This document shows, piece after piece, positions 60,780-64,000 of a stretch of 64,000 nucleotides of DNA (position 1 is the stretch's first letter; each line of letters starts with the position of its first letter). Location: NCBI RefSeq assembly GCF_017741815.1, contig NZ_JAGHMF010000026.1, positions 121,769-185,768 on the forward strand, in the 5' to 3' direction. Both the position numbers and the translations under genes were made by a program. This stretch comes from Rhizobium sp. 16-488-2b (GTDB lineage Bacteria; Pseudomonadota; Alphaproteobacteria; Rhizobiales; Rhizobiaceae). A model generated the notes under the pieces. The model did not search any database. It saw nothing but the letters and a program-made list of their open reading frames with translations, and was not told the DNA's origin.

Positions 60780-61109
60780 TCACCGAGCAACGAGCTGGAT
60801 GCCCAATGGCGCAGCGCCGCCGATGATATCAAGCAAGCGGTCGATATTGGGATGGGCGCCGGGGCGGGTTTTCGCGTCGGCGGTGTGCTCGGCGAAAAGG
60901 TCGAGGGCGTAGGTTGCGGCTTGCTCATCGAGGATGCCGAAACATTGCTGCAGATATTGGTAGACCGCGAGCGATCCCTGTTTGCCCGGCTGGTTTTCGA
61001 TCGTCGCCACAATGACGCCGGCCGGGTCGGTAAGGTCTATGCGAGCAAGGCCTTCGACTGACGGCAGCAGTTGCAGATTGTCCTTGAACGAAGCCGTTGG
61101 CTGGATCAT
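60780..61109 (-). CDS. Conserved protein, probably DUF2322 family
   Basis: The 109-aa protein begins MIQPTASFKDNLQLLPSVEG and contains VIVATIENQPGKQGSLAVYQ and GAHPNIDRLLDIIGG, which I associate with the uncharacterised DUF2322 family. It is cytoplasmic, with no signal or membrane helix. The start at 61109 is by family length. Its 3' side faces the tRNA-Ser gene; the 234 bases between them hold no gene. Confidence 0.75.
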   Translation of the reverse strand: MIQPTASFKDNLQLLPSVEGLARIDLTDPAGVIVATIENQPGKQGSLAVYQYLQQCFGILDEQAATYALDLFAEHTADAKTRPGAHPNIDRLLDIIGGAAPLGIQLVAR

Positions 61110-61204
61110 CGCGTATTCCTTTTCGCGTGGCAGGTTGGCCCAGCGTCTAGCAGCTTCGGCTCCATATCGCCATGCCGCAAAGCAAGGCCTATGCCCCTGC
61201 CCGC

Positions 61205-61486
61205 TTACCGCTTCAGCGCACGGCCGCTGCGGCTCTGCGAAATCGCCCGCGACTGCGAGCGCTGCACGAGGGCCTGCTGCACCTCGGCCTGGAAAACCAT
61301 CACCTGGTGACGAACTTCCGCTTCTGGCAGTCCGAGCGATTCGAGTTCGCTCGCCAGACGCCGGCATTCGGTCTTCCAGTATTGAACGGCATCGGCACCA
61401 TGCAGGCGCTCGAGTTCGGCAGCGCTGCGATCGATGTCGCCGGCGCGCGAGGCCACAGGAAAAAGGACGATTTCACTTGTGGTCAT
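61205..61486 (-). CDS. Small conserved rhizobial protein (DUF6074-like)
   Basis: The 93-aa protein begins MTTSEIVLFPVASRAGDIDR and continues with a charged helical region (YWKTECRRLASELESLGLPE) and a Gln/Arg/Ser-rich tail. I associate the N-terminal pattern with DUF6074, a group of short rhizobial proteins of unknown function. The start at 61486 is preferred over an ATG 11 codons upstream by the family N-terminus. Confidence 0.65.
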   Translation of the reverse strand: MTTSEIVLFPVASRAGDIDRSAAELERLHGADAVQYWKTECRRLASELESLGLPEAEVRHQVMVFQAEVQQALVQRSQSRAISQSRSGRALKR

Positions 61487-61702
61487 GGCCTTCAAACTCT
61501 TGCTTGTGTTTACCGACATCGATTCGTTCCGTTGTGTTCGACACCATTCCTACCGAAGCATGGTTAACGCTTTCCTCCACCATCTGACGCGTTGTGCCGG
61601 GATGGTCACGACGTGCCAGCGGTTGCGCAAAGGCCGGGGGCTTTTGATCCGCCATAAACAAGGCTACACATCTTGTATGTGTCAGGTGGATGGGGGATCG
61701 AT

Positions 61703-62350
61703 TTGGTACGGAAGATGATCGCGGGGCCGGTGGCGACGGCCATCGTTCTGTTTGCGCGCGCCATAACGGCCGTGCGCGCCATTTGGACGAGCGACGGCCC
61801 GACAACGGACACGTGCATCTATTTCGCCAATCATTCGAGCCATGGCGATTTCATTCTGGTCTGGGCCGTTCTGCCGCCCCGCCTGCGCCGGTCCACACGC
61901 CCGGTGGCCGGCGCCGAATACTGGCTGAAATCCGCGATCACCCGTTTTATCGGCAGCGACGTGTTCGACGCCGTGCTGATCGAGCGCGAGCGCGACAAGC
62001 GGACCAGCGATCCGATCGAGGTGATGGCCAATGCGCTGGATGCTGGCTCGTCGCTCATTCTCTTTCCCGAGGGAACGCGCAATCTGACGGAGGCTTCACT
62101 GCTGCCGTTCAAGAGCGGGCTCTTCCATCTCGCCTCAGTGCGTCCGGATATCCGCCTCGTCCCGGTCTGGATCAACAATCTCAACCGCGTCATGCCGAAG
62201 GGCGAGATCGTTCCGATCCCCTTGATCTGCACCGTCACCTTCGGAGAGCCGATGCACATGCATCCCGGCGAAGACAAGCAGGTCTTTCTCGACCGGGCGC
62301 GGACGGCCCTTCTCGATCTCTCTCCAAAACAGCCAGGCGGTAGCGAATGA
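61703..62350 (+). CDS. 1-acyl-sn-glycerol-3-phosphate acyltransferase-like protein
   Basis: The protein of about 215 aa has the PlsC motifs NHSSHGDFILVWAVLPP (block I, H-x4-D), a block-II-like DAVLIERERDKR, FPEGTRNLTEASLLPFKSGL (block III) and VPVWINNL (block IV). A hydrophobic N-terminal segment (about 5-22) anchors it. It probably acylates lysophosphatidate. Start choice is uncertain: TTG 61703 has GGGGGA upstream; ATG 61715 and TTG 61673 are alternatives. It heads a cluster with overlapping cdsA-like, small membrane and CDP-alcohol transferase genes. Confidence 0.85.
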   Translation: MVRKMIAGPVATAIVLFARAITAVRAIWTSDGPTTDTCIYFANHSSHGDFILVWAVLPPRLRRSTRPVAGAEYWLKSAITRFIGSDVFDAVLIERERDKRTSDPIEVMANALDAGSSLILFPEGTRNLTEASLLPFKSGLFHLASVRPDIRLVPVWINNLNRVMPKGEIVPIPLICTVTFGEPMHMHPGEDKQVFLDRARTALLDLSPKQPGGSE

Positions 62351-63297
62351 ACACGGCCAATTCCGACCTCCTCACGCTCGTGCTCGGCATCCTCGCGGTG
62401 CTCGTCGTCGCATCCGCGGTCGGCTTTGTGCTACAGCGCCGCCTCTCGCCCGACGGTGCCAACGCCTCCATCGAGAACCTCAACGCGCGCATCAAGGCCT
62501 GGTGGGTGATGGCGATCCTGATCGGCATCGCCTTCATGATCGGCCGCGTCGGCATCCTTATCCTCTTCGGCTTCTGCTCGTTTGCGGCGTTGCGCGAGTT
62601 CATCACGCTGACGCACACGAAGCGCGCCGATCACTGGGCGCTGGCGACCGCCTTCTTTGTCGTGCTGCCGCTGCAATATTTCCTGCTCTGGACCAAGCAA
62701 TACGGCATCTTCGCGATCTTCATTCCCGTCTATGCCTTCCTGCTGATGCCGATCATCTCGGTGCTGCGCGGCGATACCGAGCGCTTTCTCGATAGGATCG
62801 CCGAGGTGCAATGGGCGCTGATGATCTGCGTCTTCTGCGCCTCCCACGTGCCGGCGCTGCTGACGCTCGATATTCCGGGCTATGAGGGCCGCAACGTGCT
62901 GCTCATCGCCTTCCTCGTCATCATCGTGCAGCTGAGCGATGTGCTCCAATATGTCTGGGGCAAGCTCTTCGGCCGCACCAAGATCGCGCCGAAGCTGTCG
63001 CCTTCCAAGACCGTCGAGGGCTTTGTCGGCGGCGTTGCCAGCGCCACGCTGATCGGCGCCGGCCTCTGGTGGATCACACCGTTCACGCCGTTCCAGGCTG
63101 GACTGCTGGCCTTCGTCATCACCATGATGGGCTTCTTCGGCGGACTGGTGATGTCGGCGATCAAGCGCGACCGCGGCGTCAAGGATTGGGGCAACCTGAT
63201 CGAGGGCCACGGCGGCCTGATCGACCGGCTCGATTCCGTCGTCTTTTCCGCACCGATCTTCTTCCATCTCGTCCGCTACTGGTGGTCGGCCACATGA
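62347..63297 (+). CDS. CdsA-like phosphatidate cytidylyltransferase
   Basis: The 316-aa protein has about eight membrane helices and the CTP-transferase signature near the C-terminus: KLSPSKTVEGFVGG, then SAIKRDRGVKDWGNLIEGHG and LIDRLDSVVFSAP. It makes CDP-diacylglycerol from phosphatidate and CTP. It differs from the primary CdsA by its setting between a PlsC-like gene and a CDP-alcohol transferase, resembling E. coli ynbB. Start and stop overlap the neighbours by four bases each. Confidence 0.88.
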   Translation: MNTANSDLLTLVLGILAVLVVASAVGFVLQRRLSPDGANASIENLNARIKAWWVMAILIGIAFMIGRVGILILFGFCSFAALREFITLTHTKRADHWALATAFFVVLPLQYFLLWTKQYGIFAIFIPVYAFLLMPIISVLRGDTERFLDRIAEVQWALMICVFCASHVPALLTLDIPGYEGRNVLLIAFLVIIVQLSDVLQYVWGKLFGRTKIAPKLSPSKTVEGFVGGVASATLIGAGLWWITPFTPFQAGLLAFVITMMGFFGGLVMSAIKRDRGVKDWGNLIEGHGGLIDRLDSVVFSAPIFFHLVRYWWSAT

Positions 63298-63686
63298 CGA
63301 CTAGGCTGCGGCGCATCGCGGGCAACAGCATCACCCATGTCGCATTCGCCTTCTGCGCCATGGGCGGCTGGGCGATGTTTGCAAACCGCGGCTACTCACC
63401 CGGCCGCTTCCTGCTTGCCGGCCTCGTCCAGGGCGCATTGTCCGCCTGCCTGACGCTCTTTCTCAAGACCGCGGTCGAGCAGTTGTCGCGTCGGATGAAT
63501 GGAACAAAAGCCCTCTGGGCGCCGCCGCTGATCGCCTGCCTGGCATCAAGCGCCATTCTGGCGACGATCCATGCGCTGAGCGGCACGCCTGAAATTCTGA
63601 AAACGATCGCGCTGCCGCAGGCAGTCTCGACCAGCTATGCGGCGATCTACAATTATTCACTGTACCGGAAGGGGGAGCGGGCATGA
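63294..63686 (+). CDS. Small membrane protein in lipid cluster, unknown
   Basis: The 130-aa protein has four hydrophobic segments (about residues 12-32, 38-58, 76-96, 104-122) and the charged spacer EQLSRRMNGTKALW. No family is recognised. Four-base overlaps with both the cdsA-like gene and the following transferase place it in the operon, so it may help or regulate phospholipid synthesis. Confidence 0.75.
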   Translation: MTTRLRRIAGNSITHVAFAFCAMGGWAMFANRGYSPGRFLLAGLVQGALSACLTLFLKTAVEQLSRRMNGTKALWAPPLIACLASSAILATIHALSGTPEILKTIALPQAVSTSYAAIYNYSLYRKGERA

Positions 63687-64000
63687 CCGAAACAGGTGAC
63701 CGCAGGCCGCTGGCGAGCCGCGACACGCACTGGGCGCGCTCGATTGCGCAATGGCTGGCGTCGAAATCCGTCACGCCCAATCAGATCTCGCAGGCAAGCA
63801 TGATCGCGGCTGCACTCGCCAGCGGCGCGTTCTTTCTGTTGGGATATTGGACGGGCTGGGCGCAGGCTCCTTTTTTCATCGCCGCCGCGCTCTTTTGCCA
63901 GCTGCGACTGCTCTGCAATCTGTTCGACGGCATGGTCGCCGTCGAGGGCGGGAAGGGGGCGGCCGATGGGCCGTTCTGGAACGAGTTCCCGGACCGGGTT
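63683..64000 (+). CDS. CDP-alcohol phosphatidyltransferase (partial, 3' end outside window)
   Basis: The first 106 residues are visible. After a hydrophilic start (MTETGDRRPLASRDTHWARS) come two hydrophobic segments and the CDP-alcohol transferase motif in a variant form: LFDGMVAVEGGKGAADGPFW followed by NEFPDR. The DG-x2-A start and the terminal D residues are recognisable, while the Arg after Ala is Val. It would use CDP-diacylglycerol from the cdsA-like enzyme; the alcohol substrate is unknown. ATG follows GGGGGAG. Confidence 0.85.
   Translation, partial: MTETGDRRPLASRDTHWARSIAQWLASKSVTPNQISQASMIAAALASGAFFLLGYWTGWAQAPFFIAAALFCQLRLLCNLFDGMVAVEGGKGAADGPFWNEFPDRV

Noticed and set aside
1..64000. 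CRISPR arrays, prophage or integrative element
   Set aside because: No regularly spaced repeats, cas, integrase, transposase or phage structural genes were found; repeats are confined to small intergenic pairs.

Overview
The window is chromosomal DNA of a Rhizobiaceae bacterium (Rhizobium, Agrobacterium or Neorhizobium type). The evidence is a SAM-II riboswitch before metA, a pyruvate carboxylase nearly collinear with the Rhizobium etli enzyme (1154 aa), the pyc-expR-ndvA order that I recall from Sinorhizobium meliloti, the cyclic beta-1,2-glucan exporter NdvA, PHB genes with phaR, an imuA-imuB-dnaE2 cassette with a GAAC-N7-GAAC LexA box, and an alphar14/NfeR1-like small RNA. Gene density is high and base composition looks even. 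I see no intact insertion sequence, prophage, CRISPR array or rRNA operon.

Layout. 1-6.4 kb: 5' part of a YddA-like ABC exporter, SAM-II riboswitch and metA, galM, then a GntR regulator with an amino-sugar operon (SIS-domain deaminase and nagA). 6.4-10.5 kb: two very small membrane proteins, phbB and phbA on the minus strand, phaR with a mini-ORF in its leader, and rpmF. 10.6-17.4 kb: glutathione S-transferase, mtgA, ispA, a LysE exporter, ispG, an MFS carrier and a DeoR regulator. 17.6-20.4 kb: a cystine-type ABC importer whose two spacers carry inverted hairpin repeats. 20.4-29 kb: pyc, expR, ndvA and an MHS transporter. 29-36.6 kb: two PAP2 phosphatases, leuB, a PLP dehydratase, leuD and several small genes, with a parS-like palindrome beside leuB. 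36.7-42.6 kb: the SOS mutasome. 42.8-49.4 kb: bfd-bfr, rppH, a YibQ-like deacetylase, ctpA, envC, rlmH and rsfS. 49.5-53 kb: a ModE-like HTH protein, modABC with a Mo-box, and the small RNA. 53-60.5 kb: nadD, proA, proB, obgE, an endonuclease/phosphatase-family gene with an apparent ATT start, two GNATs, rpmA-rplU and tRNA-Ser(CGA). 60.5-64 kb: two small conserved genes and a phospholipid-synthesis cluster cut by the window end.

How the genes fit together. Most of the region is housekeeping: cell envelope (mtgA, envC/ctpA, ndvA, PAP2, CdsA-like), isoprenoids (ispA, ispG), amino acids (metA, leuB, leuD, proA, proB), translation (rpmF, rpmA, rplU, rsfS, rlmH, obgE) and anaplerosis or carbon storage (pyc, phbAB, phaR). 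The regulatory layer is the more distinctive part: a SAM-II switch feeding a MetA that carries Glu111 and so probably uses acetyl-CoA; a LexA-controlled mutasome; a lone-HTH ModE-like protein with a Mo-box at modA; a LuxR solo; and a small RNA that exposes CCUCC in three hairpin loops. No clearly undescribed multi-gene system is evident. The best candidates for new biology are the ATT start codon at 57266, the parS-like sites, the paired inverted repeats in the cystine-transporter operon and the YnbABC-like lipid cluster at the right end.
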